From assembly GCF_001611555.1 (NCBI RefSeq), contig NZ_LSGP01000013.1, positions 434,001 through 498,000 of the forward strand: a DNA stretch of 64,000 nucleotides. The letters run 5' to 3'. Below, in pieces: positions 1 to 10,205 of the stretch (position 1 is its first letter; each line of letters starts with the position of its first letter). A program made the translations under genes and the position numbers. The notes under the pieces were generated by a model. The model made no database searches and was not told where the DNA came from. It saw only the letters and a program-made list of their open reading frames with translations. This DNA comes from Anaerosporomusa subterranea (lineage in GTDB: Bacteria; Bacillota; Negativicutes; Sporomusales; Acetonemataceae).

Positions 1-789
1 ATCAGCCCCATGATCGAGTAAGTGCGTAGCAAAACTATGACGAATTGTGTGAGGAGTAACATGCTTGGCAAGAGCCAGTCTGTCTACATAGTTCTCGAGG
101 ATACGCCGGACACTGCGGTCTGTTAGCGGTCCGCCTTTACTATTAACGAACACTTTTTTGTGCTCATGTCCTTGGTGCTTACTATACAGTTTGGGGCGCG
201 AGTGTTCAAGATAGATAGTCAGGGCATTAACTGCCTTACGTCCAACGGGTACGATACGCTCTTTTGATCCCTTGCCATACACTAACACAAAACGACTGTC
301 AAAATCAATATCGTAAAGATTAAGACCAACCAGTTCACTAACCCTTACACCGGTTGCATACAATAATTCCAAAATTGCCAAATCGCGCAATCCTAGCAAA
401 TTGTGTCCAGGTAGAGCAAATAAGTCGTTTAGTTCGGCTTCATCAAGAAATTCAGGTAGCCGCTTTTCCAGCTTAGGTGTGTGGATAGAGTTAAAAGGGT
501 TGTTTTCAAGAACATTTTCACGGCAGAGGAAGCGGAATAATGAACGCAGCGCTGCAATACGACGAGCGATAGTGCGGCGAGCATACTCATTCGTCTTCAT
601 GTAGGCAAGGTAGGAGCGAATGATCATTTGATTGACTGATCCGAAGTCACCATTAAATCCTTGGTGCCTTGCGTACTCCAAAAAGGTGGAAATGTCTGCG
701 CTATAGCTGGCAATTGTATGCGCTGAGGCGTTCTTCTCCAGTTGAAGATACAGAATAAAATCTTGCACAGCTTTGTCACAATTAGTCAT
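1..789 (-). CDS. xerC: Tyrosine recombinase XerC (3' end outside window)
   Basis: Site-specific tyrosine recombinase that resolves chromosome dimers at dif with XerD. Reading the minus strand from the ATG at 789 gives 263 codons running off the window start. Visible are the N-terminal SAM-like core-binding domain (about residues 1-95) and most of the catalytic domain: the first catalytic Arg in TGVRVSEL, the Lys in GKGSKER and the HTIRH motif (HxxR). The last His/Trp and the nucleophilic Tyr lie beyond the edge. The order dprA-topA-trmFO-xerC is the standard Firmicutes arrangement. That order favours XerC over XerD or a phage integrase. Partial only because of the window boundary. Confidence 0.93.
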   Translation of the reverse strand, partial: MTNCDKAVQDFILYLQLEKNASAHTIASYSADISTFLEYARHQGFNGDFGSVNQMIIRSYLAYMKTNEYARRTIARRIAALRSLFRFLCRENVLENNPFNSIHTPKLEKRLPEFLDEAELNDLFALPGHNLLGLRDLAILELLYATGVRVSELVGLNLYDIDFDSRFVLVYGKGSKERIVPVGRKAVNALTIYLEHSRPKLYSKHQGHEHKKVFVNSKGGPLTDRSVRRILENYVDRLALAKHVTPHTIRHSFATHLLDHGAD

Positions 790-854
790 GGATATTGCCT
801 TTTCTTGAATATGCTAGCCGAAATTCACACTTTATAGTAGCACATATATGCAAA

Positions 855-2171
855 TTACGCAAGGATATTGTCATACTTTTCTATAAATTGACGCAGTTCT
901 TCTAAGGATCGTTCCGCTATTAGCCGATTTTTTTCTTTCTTATCTCTGATTTTTCTTCCTAGTGGCGGCAGTAAACCAAAGTTAATATTCATCGGCTGAA
1001 AAGACTTGGCTTCAGCATGAGTAATGTAGTGAGCAAGCGATGCGTGTGCTGTGTTTCTCGGGAATTCGAGGACCGGAGAGTCTTTAGCCAAACGGGCGGC
1101 ATTAATGCCGGCTAGCAGGCCCGACGCGGCAGATTCAACATAGCCCTCAACGCCAGTCATTTGGCCGGCAAAAAGGATGCGCGTATCACTACGTAGCTGC
1201 AAGGTGGGCAGCAATACAGATGGTGAGTTTATGTAGGTATTGCGATGCATTACTCCGAGTCGGACAAACTCCGCCTTGCCCAGACCAGGGATCATACGGA
1301 ATACTCTTTGCTGTTCAGGCCATTTTAGATGGGTCTGGAAGCCTACTATATTATAAAGGGTTGCAGCCGTATTGTCTTGGCGAAGCTGTACTACCGCCCA
1401 TGGAATCTCACCGGTATTGGGATCAGGCAGGCCTACAGGTTTAAGCGGGCCAAAACGGAGAGTATCAATCCCTCTGGCAGCCATAACTTCAACCGGCATA
1501 CAGCCCTCAAAATATATTTCTTTCTCAAAATCCTTCACTGGTACTGTTTCTGCATGAACTAACTCGTGCCAGAACGCTTCATATGTCTCACGATTCATTG
1601 GACAATTTAGATAGTCATCATCCCCTTTGCCATAGCGTGAGGCACGATAAATCACATTCATATCAAGCGAATCCCAAGCGATAATCGGGGCAGCCGCATC
1701 ATAAAAATAGAGCCTGTCGCTACCGGTGAGTTCTTGAATTGTGGTCGAAAGCGCGGATGATGTTAAAGGACCGCTAGCAAAGATCACGATTCCTTCAGGA
1801 ACGGTTGTTACCTCCTCCCGAATAATATTTACTAAAGGATGTTGTGACAAACGGTTGGTTATATATGCGCTAAAGTCCTCTCGATCCACGGCCAATGCGC
1901 CGCCAGCAGGAAGTCTGTTCGCGTCAGCTGCCTGCATAATCAGCGAACCCAATTGCCGCATCTCTTCTTTCAATAAACCTACCGCATTCTCTATATTAGC
2001 GGCTCGCAGTGAATTGCTACAGACCAACTCGGCGAATTGGTCTGATTTATGCGCTGGAGTCATTCGTCCTGGCCGCATTTCATAAAGAGTAACGCTGACG
2101 CCGGACTGTGCAATTTGCCAGGCGGCTTCACTACCCGCCAGACCAGCGCCGATTACTGTAACTTGTGTCAT
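855..2171 (-). CDS. trmFO: FAD/folate-dependent tRNA (uracil-5-)-methyltransferase TrmFO
   Basis: Methylates U54 of tRNA to ribothymidine using methylenetetrahydrofolate and FADH2, the alternative to SAM-dependent TrmA in most Firmicutes. The 438-residue protein is normal family length. It opens with the dinucleotide-binding motif [11 protein letters not shown] (residues 8-18), carries the CSNSLR motif near residue 51 and ends with a GidA-like FAD region ([16 protein letters not shown], about residues 336-351). The ATG at 2171 has a GAGGG ribosome-binding site about 6 bases upstream. It lies 13 bases after topA, so the two are probably cotranscribed with dprA and xerC. Confidence 0.97.
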   Translation of the reverse strand: MTQVTVIGAGLAGSEAAWQIAQSGVSVTLYEMRPGRMTPAHKSDQFAELVCSNSLRAANIENAVGLLKEEMRQLGSLIMQAADANRLPAGGALAVDREDFSAYITNRLSQHPLVNIIREEVTTVPEGIVIFASGPLTSSALSTTIQELTGSDRLYFYDAAAPIIAWDSLDMNVIYRASRYGKGDDDYLNCPMNRETYEAFWHELVHAETVPVKDFEKEIYFEGCMPVEVMAARGIDTLRFGPLKPVGLPDPNTGEIPWAVVQLRQDNTAATLYNIVGFQTHLKWPEQQRVFRMIPGLGKAEFVRLGVMHRNTYINSPSVLLPTLQLRSDTRILFAGQMTGVEGYVESAASGLLAGINAARLAKDSPVLEFPRNTAHASLAHYITHAEAKSFQPMNINFGLLPPLGRKIRDKKEKNRLIAERSLEELRQFIEKYDNILA

Positions 2172-2184
2172 AAATACCCTCGCT

Positions 2185-4374
2185 TTACTTGCTTTGTTTC
2201 TTTGTTGACGATTTTATAGTTTTCTTACCACCCTTGGCAGTTTGCTTAGATTTGCCGGTTGTCGACTTAGCCTTCTCTTTCGGCAAAGAGTGCTTCTGAT
2301 TGGTGGGGCACGCAGCGTTGCTACAACGCATTGTAACCGGTCCCCGGCTATATTTATGTGCAACCATAAAGGCACGGCATTCTGCACAGGAAGAAGGCAA
2401 AGGCGCATCCCAAGTGACAAAATTGCAGTCTGGGTAGTTTTGACAGCCATAAAAGACTTTGCCTCGTTTTGTCTTGCGCTCTACTACTCCACCGCCGCAT
2501 AGCGGACATGCTGCTCCGGTTTCTTTGACAATCGGTTTCGTATTACGGCATTCTGGAAATCCCGGGCAGGCTAAGAAAGCACCATAACGACCTTTTTTGA
2601 CAATCATCATGCGACCACAATGTTCGCATGCAACATCACTAACTTCAACTGGTAAATCGACATGCCCTATTTCTTCTTCCGCTTGATTTAGAGTTTGAAT
2701 GAACGGTTGATAAAAATCACGCAGCAGTTGTACCGGCGAGAGTTCATTATCAGCCACTTCATCGAGTTTTCCTTCCATCCCTGCGGTAAAAGCAACATCA
2801 ACAATATCAGGGAAATACTGCTTAAGCAGATCAACTACTACAAACCCAAGCTCTGTGGGATGCAGGCGTTTCTCCTGCTTTACCACATAATCCCTCGCCA
2901 AAATAGTTTCAATAATTGGGGAGTAAGTACTGGGACGGCCGATACCTTTTTCCTCAAGTGTCTTAATCAGCGTTGCCTCAGAATACCGGGGAGGCGGTTC
3001 CGTAAAATGCTGTTTAGGAAGAACTTTGTATAGTTTCAATTCCTGCCCGATATTAAGTTCTGGTAAAAATACATCCTTTTCTTTATCTGTATCGTCCTCT
3101 TCCTTACCCTCAGTGTAGATAGATAAGAATCCGGAGAACTTCAGTTGCGAGCCTAGAGCCCTATACGACAGACGGCCTGCAGTAATTTCAACGGTTAAAG
3201 TGTCATAAACAGCAGGACTCATCTGACTGGCGATGAAGCGTTGCCAAATCAAAGTATATAAATTCATTTGGTCACGAGTCAAATAAGCGGCAACCGCATC
3301 TGGAGGCAGATTAAGACTAGTCGGCCGAATCGCCTCGTGAGCATCTTGCGCCTTTTTGCCTGCCGCGTATACTGGTGGTTTCTCTGGCAGATATGAAGCT
3401 CCAAATTTGTCTTGGATAACTTCGCGCGCTTCCTCTTGAGCACTGACTGCAACGCGGGTGGAATCCGTTCGCATATATGTGATCAGGCCAACTGAACCAG
3501 CTGACCCGATTTCCAGACCTTCATACAATTGTTGGGCTAACATCATGATTTTTCGAGAGGTAAACCCTAACTTGCGAAAAGCATCTTGTTGAAGACTGCT
3601 AGTTGTAAATGGCGGTGCAGGATTACGGCGGCGCTCGCGGCGCTTAATATCCTTGACAATCCATGTTTGCGCCGATGCTTCGTCGACCAGCGCACCTGCT
3701 TGCTGCTCATTCGAAATTTCAGGTTTCTTACCATCAACATGCGTTAATTCAGCATCAAATAGCGGGGACTTAATCTTCTCACGCAATCGCGCAGTAATTG
3801 TCCAATACTCTTTGGAAACAAATGCGGCAATTTCACGTTCTCTGTCACAAATCAAGCGGACTGCGACTGACTGTACCCGACCGGCGCTCAATCCTTTTCG
3901 AACCTTTCGCCATAAAAGTGGGCTCAACTTATAACCCACAATCCTATCCAAAATCCGTCTGGCCTGTTGGGCGTCAACTTGGTTCAAATTAATAGAACGA
4001 GCTTTTTTTACGGCACCCTGGATTACAGGCTTGGTGATCTCATTAAAGGTAACCCGACAGGAGCTGTCAACAGGAATATTCAACAAATAAGCAAGGTGCC
4101 AGGCGATCGCTTCCCCCTCGCGATCCGGGTCAGTTGCCAGATAAACTTTGGAGGCCTTTTTGGCTTCTTCCTTCAATTGCTTAATTAAGTCGCCTTTACC
4201 ACGAATGTTAATATATTTGGGAGAAAAGTCTGCGTCAACGTCAACCCCGAACTGACTTTTGGGCAAATCGCGCAAATGGCCCATCGAAGCTTTTACTGAA
4301 TATGATTTGCCAAGAAATTTTTCTATAGTTTTTGCCTTAGCCGGAGACTCGACTACTACAAGTACCTTGTTCAA
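2185..4374 (-). CDS. topA: DNA topoisomerase I
   Basis: Type IA topoisomerase that relaxes negative supercoils. The Toprim domain starts at the N terminus ([24 protein letters not shown] near residue 110). The catalytic Tyr lies in the [11 protein letters not shown] segment (about residue 300). The C terminus holds three Cys4 zinc ribbons (CEHC...C...C, CPLC...C...C, CAEC...C...C) and a Lys-rich tail. The preferred start is TTG at 4374: it has a GGGAGGG Shine-Dalgarno 6-7 bases upstream and overlaps the dprA stop as TTGA. An in-frame ATG at 4389 would add five residues with no ribosome-binding site. With that start the protein has 729 residues. Confidence 0.97.
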   Translation of the reverse strand: MNKVLVVVESPAKAKTIEKFLGKSYSVKASMGHLRDLPKSQFGVDVDADFSPKYINIRGKGDLIKQLKEEAKKASKVYLATDPDREGEAIAWHLAYLLNIPVDSSCRVTFNEITKPVIQGAVKKARSINLNQVDAQQARRILDRIVGYKLSPLLWRKVRKGLSAGRVQSVAVRLICDREREIAAFVSKEYWTITARLREKIKSPLFDAELTHVDGKKPEISNEQQAGALVDEASAQTWIVKDIKRRERRRNPAPPFTTSSLQQDAFRKLGFTSRKIMMLAQQLYEGLEIGSAGSVGLITYMRTDSTRVAVSAQEEAREVIQDKFGASYLPEKPPVYAAGKKAQDAHEAIRPTSLNLPPDAVAAYLTRDQMNLYTLIWQRFIASQMSPAVYDTLTVEITAGRLSYRALGSQLKFSGFLSIYTEGKEEDDTDKEKDVFLPELNIGQELKLYKVLPKQHFTEPPPRYSEATLIKTLEEKGIGRPSTYSPIIETILARDYVVKQEKRLHPTELGFVVVDLLKQYFPDIVDVAFTAGMEGKLDEVADNELSPVQLLRDFYQPFIQTLNQAEEEIGHVDLPVEVSDVACEHCGRMMIVKKGRYGAFLACPGFPECRNTKPIVKETGAACPLCGGGVVERKTKRGKVFYGCQNYPDCNFVTWDAPLPSSCAECRAFMVAHKYSRGPVTMRCSNAACPTNQKHSLPKEKAKSTTGKSKQTAKGGKKTIKSSTKKQSK

Positions 4375-5450
4375 CGATTTCCCTCCCAAGCGCTTCGCAC
4401 ATAACGTTGCCCGTCTGAATGGGCAATTCCCTGCAGTTCAAACTGCAGTAATATATATGATACATTAGCTGCCGCTAGATTGGTCCGCATGACAATTTCT
4501 TCTAAAGCCAACGGCAAATCTGATGTTAGTACACTGTACACAACAGTTTGATCCGGGGTCAGCTGAGGAAGTTCTTTTTTTGTAATGTACTCTATTTGAT
4601 ATTCTTCCAAAATATCCGCGGCACAATCAATTAATTTTGCCCCTTGCTTAATTAAGTTATGAGAGCCGCGGTTCTGCTGAGTGAAAATACTGCCGGGAAC
4701 TGCGAACACATCGCGATTTTGTTCGAGTGCGGCGTCAGCGGTAATTAACGCACCGCTCTTTTCTCCAGCCTCAATAATGACTACTCCACGCGAAAGACCA
4801 CTAATAATTCTATTTCGGGCGGGAAATAGTCCGGGCGTAGGCGGAGTTCCCGGCGGATACTCAGATATGACCGCTCCCGAAGCAGCAATCTGGCATAAAA
4901 GCTTTGCATTTTCTTGTGGATAACAGATGTCAACGCCACAACCAAGAACGGCGATGGTTTTGCCCTGCTCGATAGCGCCAAGATGCGCAGCTGTGTCAAT
5001 TCCTCTGGCTGCCCCGCTAACCACCCAAAACCCGGCAGCAGCTAACGTTGATGCTAAGCTTTTAGCTGCATTCTTTCCATATGCCGAGGCCCGTCTAGTC
5101 CCAACGATGGCAATTAGTTGGTCATTGGGTGGTAAAACTCCACGATAAAACAGCAACTCAGGCGGATTATAGATTGTTTGCAATAAAGCCGGATAACAAG
5201 AATCTGTTCGCGAGACAACGGAAATACCGCGATTGTGCCAAGTGTCTAGCAAGGAAACGGGGTTTATATGTTTTCGTTTTTCGATAATTTCCTCTGCAGC
5301 AGTCTCAGGCAAGCAACCGCTCAAAATCAAATCGCGCATGTCAGCCAACCAAGCCTGTCGGGCGCTGTCAAAATAGCGAATCAGAGTTTTAACTCGTTCC
5401 TGACCTATCCCTGTAACGGTGAGCAGTGCAGCGATATACGCGTTCTCCAT
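4371..5450 (-). CDS. dprA: DNA-processing protein DprA
   Basis: Loads RecA onto incoming single-stranded DNA during natural transformation. The 359-residue protein has an N-terminal HhH/SAM-like region, a Rossmann-like core (IVGTRRASAYG, VSGAARGIDTAAH, FPARNRIISGLS, VVIIEAGEKSGALITA) and a C-terminal winged-helix domain. The ATG at 5450 has AGGAGGG 4 bases upstream and is preferred over upstream codons in the same frame. It overlaps topA by 4 bases (TTGA), indicating translational coupling. comM lies about 5 kb away, so at least two transformation-associated genes are present, though both are also kept by species not known to be competent. Confidence 0.95.
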   Translation of the reverse strand: MENAYIAALLTVTGIGQERVKTLIRYFDSARQAWLADMRDLILSGCLPETAAEEIIEKRKHINPVSLLDTWHNRGISVVSRTDSCYPALLQTIYNPPELLFYRGVLPPNDQLIAIVGTRRASAYGKNAAKSLASTLAAAGFWVVSGAARGIDTAAHLGAIEQGKTIAVLGCGVDICYPQENAKLLCQIAASGAVISEYPPGTPPTPGLFPARNRIISGLSRGVVIIEAGEKSGALITADAALEQNRDVFAVPGSIFTQQNRGSHNLIKQGAKLIDCAADILEEYQIEYITKKELPQLTPDQTVVYSVLTSDLPLALEEIVMRTNLAAANVSYILLQFELQGIAHSDGQRYVRSAWEGNR

Positions 5451-5571
5451 GGTCCCTCCTATAGGGCCGGACACTGCCGGACTGTGTACGGGATTTAGAT
5501 AATGGAATAATTATAACTATCTGTAAAAAATAGGTCAAGGTGGTACTGTAAAAAAATGTCCTATTTGCAAT

Positions 5572-6684
5572 TTATTTCACAACAAGACTGCGAATCACGT
5601 GGGCTGCCACCTCGGCAGCATCCGGCCTTGCCATTGCGAGTGATCTTTGGTGCATCTGCGTCAATCTTCCTCTCTCAGTCAGCAACATACCAACAGTCGC
5701 AGTCAGAGCATCAGGTGTATTAGCCTGCAAAGCACTGCCTTGTTGGATCAGGCGTTTGGCATTCTCTTCTTCCTGTCCCGGAATGGGACGGTAAATAATG
5801 AGTGGAAGGCCGCAACACATGGCCTCTGCTGAGGTCATGCCGCCGGGCTTAGTTACTAACAGATCAGAGACAGCCATCAATTCTGCGATATTTTCGACAA
5901 AGCCATACACGATTAATTGATGTTTGATCGAACTCGCCAGTTTTGACAAGCATCTAGACATTTTTCGATTGCTGCCGCAAATGGCTACTATCTGGATTCT
6001 TCGTTCCAGACTGTTAAGAGCCCTAATGATATCTTCCATAGGCAAAAGTCCAGCCCCGCCGCCCATTATCATAATGGTAGGTAAATCGCAATCAAGACTC
6101 AAATCTTTGACCGTGGCAATTGTATTGGAGTCAGCAAAGCCAGCAGCTACTGGAATGCCACTAGCTGTACTGCGTTGCAAAGGTATACCGTTAGCAGTCA
6201 ATTCTTGACGCAATTCTTGGTTAGCGACGCAATAATGAGTAATTTCAGGATATATCCATAGTCGGTGCACGACAAAATCTGTCACGATAGCGACACCGGG
6301 CGATGTAAGTTCACCTCGGCGCAAGAGATCAGCCACTAACCCCGCAGGAGTAGCATGGGTGCAAACAACAACGTCGGGCTCTAGTGATTTGATATAGGTA
6401 AGCATCTGCTTGGCAAGAAAACGACTGATTATATTGCGGCCGACAAGTGCCAGCCGACTAGTATTCCCCCATCCATATGCCATTCCATATGCTTGAGGAA
6501 AGATGGCAAGTATTTTCAGATAAGTATTAAGGACTGAATTTCCAATAAAGGAAGGAAAAAAATCAAAGACGTTGGCATAAACAACGTTTGTTGCAGGGTC
6601 GATTGACTGCAGCGCAGCCCCCACCGCCTGGCCAGCCCTGACATGACCAGAGCCTATCGGGGCGCTGATAATTAAGATTTTCAA
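5572..6684 (-). CDS. MGDG synthase/UgtP-type glycosyltransferase (GT28-like)
   Basis: Probably transfers a sugar from a UDP-sugar to diacylglycerol at the membrane, making glycolipids. The 370-residue protein starts with the galactosyldiacylglycerol-synthase signature (ISAPIGSGHVRAGQAVGAAL, residues 6-25). It continues with a MurG-like C-terminal nucleotide-sugar half: IMGGGAG near residue 211 and VTKPGGMTSAEAMCCGLPLI near residue 281. The start is TTG at 6684 with a GGGAG/GGTGAA purine stretch upstream. It sits 15 bases after folK but is functionally unrelated to folate. The acceptor and donor cannot be read from sequence, and a lipid-A or cell-wall intermediate acceptor is possible. Confidence 0.8.
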   Translation of the reverse strand: MKILIISAPIGSGHVRAGQAVGAALQSIDPATNVVYANVFDFFPSFIGNSVLNTYLKILAIFPQAYGMAYGWGNTSRLALVGRNIISRFLAKQMLTYIKSLEPDVVVCTHATPAGLVADLLRRGELTSPGVAIVTDFVVHRLWIYPEITHYCVANQELRQELTANGIPLQRSTASGIPVAAGFADSNTIATVKDLSLDCDLPTIMIMGGGAGLLPMEDIIRALNSLERRIQIVAICGSNRKMSRCLSKLASSIKHQLIVYGFVENIAELMAVSDLLVTKPGGMTSAEAMCCGLPLIIYRPIPGQEEENAKRLIQQGSALQANTPDALTATVGMLLTERGRLTQMHQRSLAMARPDAAEVAAHVIRSLVVK

Positions 6685-6699
6685 TTCACCGCACTCCCA

Positions 6700-7182
6700 T
6701 CAATCGAAACTTTGATAAAACGTAACAGAAGATGGTTCGCATGTAGCTAATAATTCACCAGTTGTAAGTCCGTGTAGGACGATGTCGTCACCGGTCAAAT
6801 CACGTAAAGGGATCAACACGAACGGTCGAAGATGCATATATGGATGTGGCACTTTCAAAGTATCCGTATCAATTAACTGATCATGAAATAACAATATATC
6901 GATATCGATTGTCCTAGGACCCCAGCGAGCATTTCTCACTCTGCCTAAGCAGCTTTCTGTTTCAAGACAGACCCTCAACAGTTCGGCAGGAGATAAATTT
7001 GATTCAATGGCAATCACCGCGTTGAGAAATGCAGCTTGATCAATATAACCGAACGGTTCAGTTTCATAAATGGCTGATTTTTTGATAACCTGGATGTCAG
7101 GATGAGCAGCAAGAATACTCACTGCCTGTCTTAAATAACATTCGCGTTCTCCCATGTTTGAGCCTAATCCTAGGTAAATCAT
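6700..7182 (-). CDS. folK: 6-hydroxymethyl-7,8-dihydropterin pyrophosphokinase
   Basis: Transfers pyrophosphate from ATP to hydroxymethyl-dihydropterin in folate synthesis. The 160-residue protein is a normal HPPK length. It shows YLGLGSNMGER (residues 3-13), YETEPFG, the FLNAVIAIE strand and the RWGPRTIDIDILLF signature with its metal-binding aspartates. The ATG at 7182 has a GAGGAG site and overlaps the folB stop as ATGA, so folP-folB-folK are coupled. It acts after FolB and before FolP. Confidence 0.97.
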   Translation of the reverse strand: MIYLGLGSNMGERECYLRQAVSILAAHPDIQVIKKSAIYETEPFGYIDQAAFLNAVIAIESNLSPAELLRVCLETESCLGRVRNARWGPRTIDIDILLFHDQLIDTDTLKVPHPYMHLRPFVLIPLRDLTGDDIVLHGLTTGELLATCEPSSVTFYQSFD

Positions 7183-7538
7183 TTGCTCCTCGACAAGGCA
7201 ACCTGAACGAAATCAAGAGCGCCGGGGACAGGCGCCGCCGGTTTGCGGATTCGGACTACGACTCGTTTGACATGAGGAAACTCTAATACGACGCCAGTAA
7301 TACGGCCACACAAGGCTTCAAGCAATTGATAGTGCTCAGTTTCAACAATTCTTTTGACTGCATCATATACTGCCGTATAGTCAACAGTTGCTTCTAAATG
7401 GTCTGTCTGAGCCGCCTGCTCAAGGTCAGCGCTCATCTCGATATCTACCAGAAACCGTTGGCCGTGTTCCTGCTCATATGGATAAACACCGTGACGGCCA
7501 AAAAATGTCATATTTGATAGAGTAATCGTGTCATGCAT
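7179..7538 (-). CDS. folB: Dihydroneopterin aldolase
   Basis: Cleaves 7,8-dihydroneopterin to hydroxymethyl-dihydropterin and glycolaldehyde. The 119-residue protein shows the typical start (ITLSNMTFFGRHGVYPYEQ), the conserved VDYTAVYDAVKRIVE helix and the C-terminal strand with the catalytic-region residues (VRIRKPAAPVPG). It overlaps folP by 8 bases and folK by 4, so the three folate genes form one translationally coupled unit. SD GGAGAG precedes the ATG at 7538. Confidence 0.96.
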   Translation of the reverse strand: MHDTITLSNMTFFGRHGVYPYEQEHGQRFLVDIEMSADLEQAAQTDHLEATVDYTAVYDAVKRIVETEHYQLLEALCGRITGVVLEFPHVKRVVVRIRKPAAPVPGALDFVQVALSRSK

Positions 7539-8733
7539 GAAAATCTCTCCTTACTAGTGTATCAATCATCCGAGTTACTCGGACTATTTCTTTAACATCG
7601 TGTACCCGCACCATTTGTACTCCCTGCATAATCCCCCAAGCGACCGTTGCCCCAGTTCCCTCTACTCGCTCTTGCGGCGGCAGACCGCCTAATGCCTCGC
7701 CGATGAAGCGTTTTCGCGATGTAGCGAGCAATATGGGACATCCCAACGACTTAAGTTCACCTAGCCGAGCCATTACTTCCAGGTTTTGGACCGTTGTTTT
7801 ACCAAAACCAATACCAGGATCAACAATGAAATTTTCAAAAGGAATGCCTGCTTTTATACCGATCTCGATGCTTTCTTCGAGAAAAGTAATCATATCAGAC
7901 ATGATGTCATGCTGATAAATCGAATCGACTTGATTATGCATGATGATAACCGGCGCACGTTGCGCGGCGGCAACTTCAGCCATGCCTGGAGTATGTAATC
8001 CCCAGATATCGTTCACGATATGCGCACCGGCCGCCAAAGCAGCTTTTGCGACCGAAGCCTTATATGTGTCTACCGAAACAGGGACTGATACTTTTGCTAA
8101 CACTTGATCAAGAATAGGCAGTAATCTGGCCATTTCTTCTTGCTCGCTGACCAACTGTGAACCATACGGACGAGTAGATTCGGCGCCGATATCGATAATA
8201 TCTGCACCTAGTTCTACCATTTCACAGGCATGCTGAACCGCCTTCTCAACCTGATTGTACTTACCGCCGTCTGAAAATGAATCAGGTGTCAAGTTAAGTA
8301 TGCCCATAACTAAGGTCCGACCGGGCTGTATGGAGAGCGATCGATCATGCCATTCATAGTGTCGCATAGGAAATATTGCGTCTCCGCGTAAGGAATTTTC
8401 GATACGTTCAGCCAGCTGAGGTAGTCCCCACGGTTGCTGTTTCAATTGATTCAGCGCCAATCGATATTGCTTCAATGTTGCAAAAATAAGTACATCTGTA
8501 TGTTCGATGCTGAGATCTGCTGTTCCGCGTGCGACCGCTACCTCACCGCCTTTGGCAAGAAACGTCTGTTTTAGTAAGTTCGCCGCCTTAGTTGATACAC
8601 CTTCGATCTTGACCGTTTTGAATATTGCCTTTGCCGCCATGATCGCGATTCCTTGTGGATCACAGCCCAACTGTTGCAATTCGCGAGTTGCAGCTTCGTT
8701 ATTATTAATTAATACGACTCTTGGATTAAGCAT
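7531..8733 (-). CDS. folP: Dihydropteroate synthase with N-terminal extension
   Basis: Condenses hydroxymethyl-dihydropterin pyrophosphate with p-aminobenzoate. The catalytic TIM-barrel begins near residue 138 (LVMGILNLTPDSFSDGGKY) and contains DIGAESTRP, VSVDTYKA, DPGIGFGKT and ATSRKRFIG. At 400 residues it is about 120 longer than the E. coli enzyme because of an extra N-terminal domain (about residues 1-125). That extension also occurs in other anaerobic Firmicutes, and its role is not visible here. It is the first gene of folP-folB-folK and divergent from the dehydrogenase at 8848. The intervening 114 bases probably hold both promoters. Confidence 0.95.
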   Translation of the reverse strand: MLNPRVVLINNNEAATRELQQLGCDPQGIAIMAAKAIFKTVKIEGVSTKAANLLKQTFLAKGGEVAVARGTADLSIEHTDVLIFATLKQYRLALNQLKQQPWGLPQLAERIENSLRGDAIFPMRHYEWHDRSLSIQPGRTLVMGILNLTPDSFSDGGKYNQVEKAVQHACEMVELGADIIDIGAESTRPYGSQLVSEQEEMARLLPILDQVLAKVSVPVSVDTYKASVAKAALAAGAHIVNDIWGLHTPGMAEVAAAQRAPVIIMHNQVDSIYQHDIMSDMITFLEESIEIGIKAGIPFENFIVDPGIGFGKTTVQNLEVMARLGELKSLGCPILLATSRKRFIGEALGGLPPQERVEGTGATVAWGIMQGVQMVRVHDVKEIVRVTRMIDTLVRRDFHA

Positions 8734-8847
8734 TGCTCACACCCACTTTTATCAATTTAATATATCATCACCGCATTGCGGCAGGAACTTTCCTCTTTAA
8801 TGGGGTATTCTGGTTTTAGATGTATATATCGAAGGAGTGATTTGCTC

Positions 8848-9942
8848 ATGATAAAAGCAGCAGTCCTGGAAGCACCGCATACCCCTCTGGTTGTTCGCGA
8901 GCTTTCTGCTCCGGTATTGGAGCCTGGCGCAGCCTGGCTAGAGACCTTGTACAGCGAAGTATGCGGGACTGATGTCCATTTGTACCATGGCAAACTTTCT
9001 GGAGTGCCCTATCCTATCATACCCGGACACATTAATGTCGGACGTGTCGTAGAAATGAACGGGATTGTGCGAGACTTCGATGGCAATGTTTTGAAAGCTG
9101 GCGACATTGTGACTTTTCTTGATGTACACGAGACATGCCACAATTGCTGGTTTTGCCTGGTGGCTAAAGCCTCTACCCGTTGCCCGCAGCGTAAAGTGTA
9201 CGGGATTACTTATGGTCTGAAAGACGGTATACTCGGCGGTTGGAGCGAGAAAATCTATCTAAAACCAGGAGTAAAGACGATGAAGTTACCCAAAGGAGTT
9301 AAGCCAGAAGCATTTATCGGCGGCGGTTGTGGTCTGGCGACTGCGTATCATGCGATTGAACAAGCGCAAATCAAATTGGGCGATACTGTTGTCATTCAAG
9401 GCAGTGGCCCCGTCGGCTTAAACGCTGCCATTTTGGCGCAGTTAGTCGGTGCACTTAAGGTCATTGTTGTCGGAGGTCCAGCTATGCGACTGGAGTTAGC
9501 CAGCGAGTTTGGCGCAGATCATGTCGTTAATATTGATATTACAAACGAAAATGACAGATTGGCACAGGTGCGGGAGTTAACCAACGGACGTGGCGCTGAT
9601 GTCGTGATTGAAGCCTCGGGAGCACCTGCGGCGATTAAAGAGGGAATGTTGATGGTGCGTGACGCCGGGGCCTATGTTGTGGCTGGTCAGTATACCGACA
9701 ATGGGGATGTAACACTCAATCCGCACCTGGAATTGAACAAAAAGCATTTAACAGTCAAAGGAACTTGGGGTATTGATCTTAGCCACTTCTACCGTTCTCT
9801 CAAAGTCATGGAAAAATATCACTCACGCTTTGCCTGGGAAAAATTTATAACCCGTCACTATTCGTTATACGAAACTAATCAGGCTCTGGCTGATGTAGAA
9901 GATCGCCGCGTTATGAAAGCAGTCATTACTCCCAATCGCTAA
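8848..9942 (+). CDS. Zinc-dependent alcohol dehydrogenase-like protein (MDR)
   Basis: Medium-chain dehydrogenase/reductase, probably an NAD(P)-dependent alcohol or polyol oxidoreductase; the substrate is unknown. The 364-residue protein has CGTD (catalytic-zinc Cys, about residue 38), a His in GHINVG (about residue 62), a structural-zinc cluster CxxCxxC...C (about residues 99-114) and a Rossmann motif GSGPVGLNAA near residue 188. The usual GHE zinc-ADH signature reads GHI, so the conserved Glu is absent. The ATG at 8848 has GAAGGAGTGA 8 bases upstream, which decides the start over earlier codons. It is monocistronic, divergent from folP, and followed by a strong terminator. Confidence 0.85.
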   Translation: MIKAAVLEAPHTPLVVRELSAPVLEPGAAWLETLYSEVCGTDVHLYHGKLSGVPYPIIPGHINVGRVVEMNGIVRDFDGNVLKAGDIVTFLDVHETCHNCWFCLVAKASTRCPQRKVYGITYGLKDGILGGWSEKIYLKPGVKTMKLPKGVKPEAFIGGGCGLATAYHAIEQAQIKLGDTVVIQGSGPVGLNAAILAQLVGALKVIVVGGPAMRLELASEFGADHVVNIDITNENDRLAQVRELTNGRGADVVIEASGAPAAIKEGMLMVRDAGAYVVAGQYTDNGDVTLNPHLELNKKHLTVKGTWGIDLSHFYRSLKVMEKYHSRFAWEKFITRHYSLYETNQALADVEDRRVMKAVITPNR

Positions 9943-9963
9943 CAGAGCATTGATACACGCTTG

Positions 9964-9999
9964 AGTTAAGTCCGGCCTAATGGCCGGACTTAACTTTTT
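9964..9999 (+). terminator. Rho-independent terminator of the dehydrogenase gene
   Basis: Perfect 14-bp stem (9964-9977 with 9982-9995), TAAT loop, then a run of T. It lies 22 bases after the stop at 9942. Confidence 0.9.
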
Positions 10000-10118
10000 C
10001 AGTGTTCATGCTTTAGTTCTAGAATTTTTGCAGGCTGTCTATCCTGATCATATGATTCTATTAGAAAGATTTTACCATTGAAAGTTAGTTATGGCAACTA
10101 TCCTAGTTCAACAGATAG

Positions 10119-10153
10119 AAAACCCGACACTAGCCTGAGTGTCGGGTTTTTCA
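10119..10153. terminator. Bidirectional hairpin terminator near the SASP gene
   Basis: A stem of about 11 bp (AAACCCGACACT with AGTGTCGGGTTT) flanked by A and T runs on both sides. It can serve the minus-strand SspH-type gene ending at 10206. The 120 bases between this hairpin and the terminator at 9999 show nothing recognisable. Confidence 0.8.
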
Positions 10154-10205
10154 CAAATTCGCTTCCATCGGTCCAGATCCTTCACACGGCGCAGGTCCAC
10201 TACTT

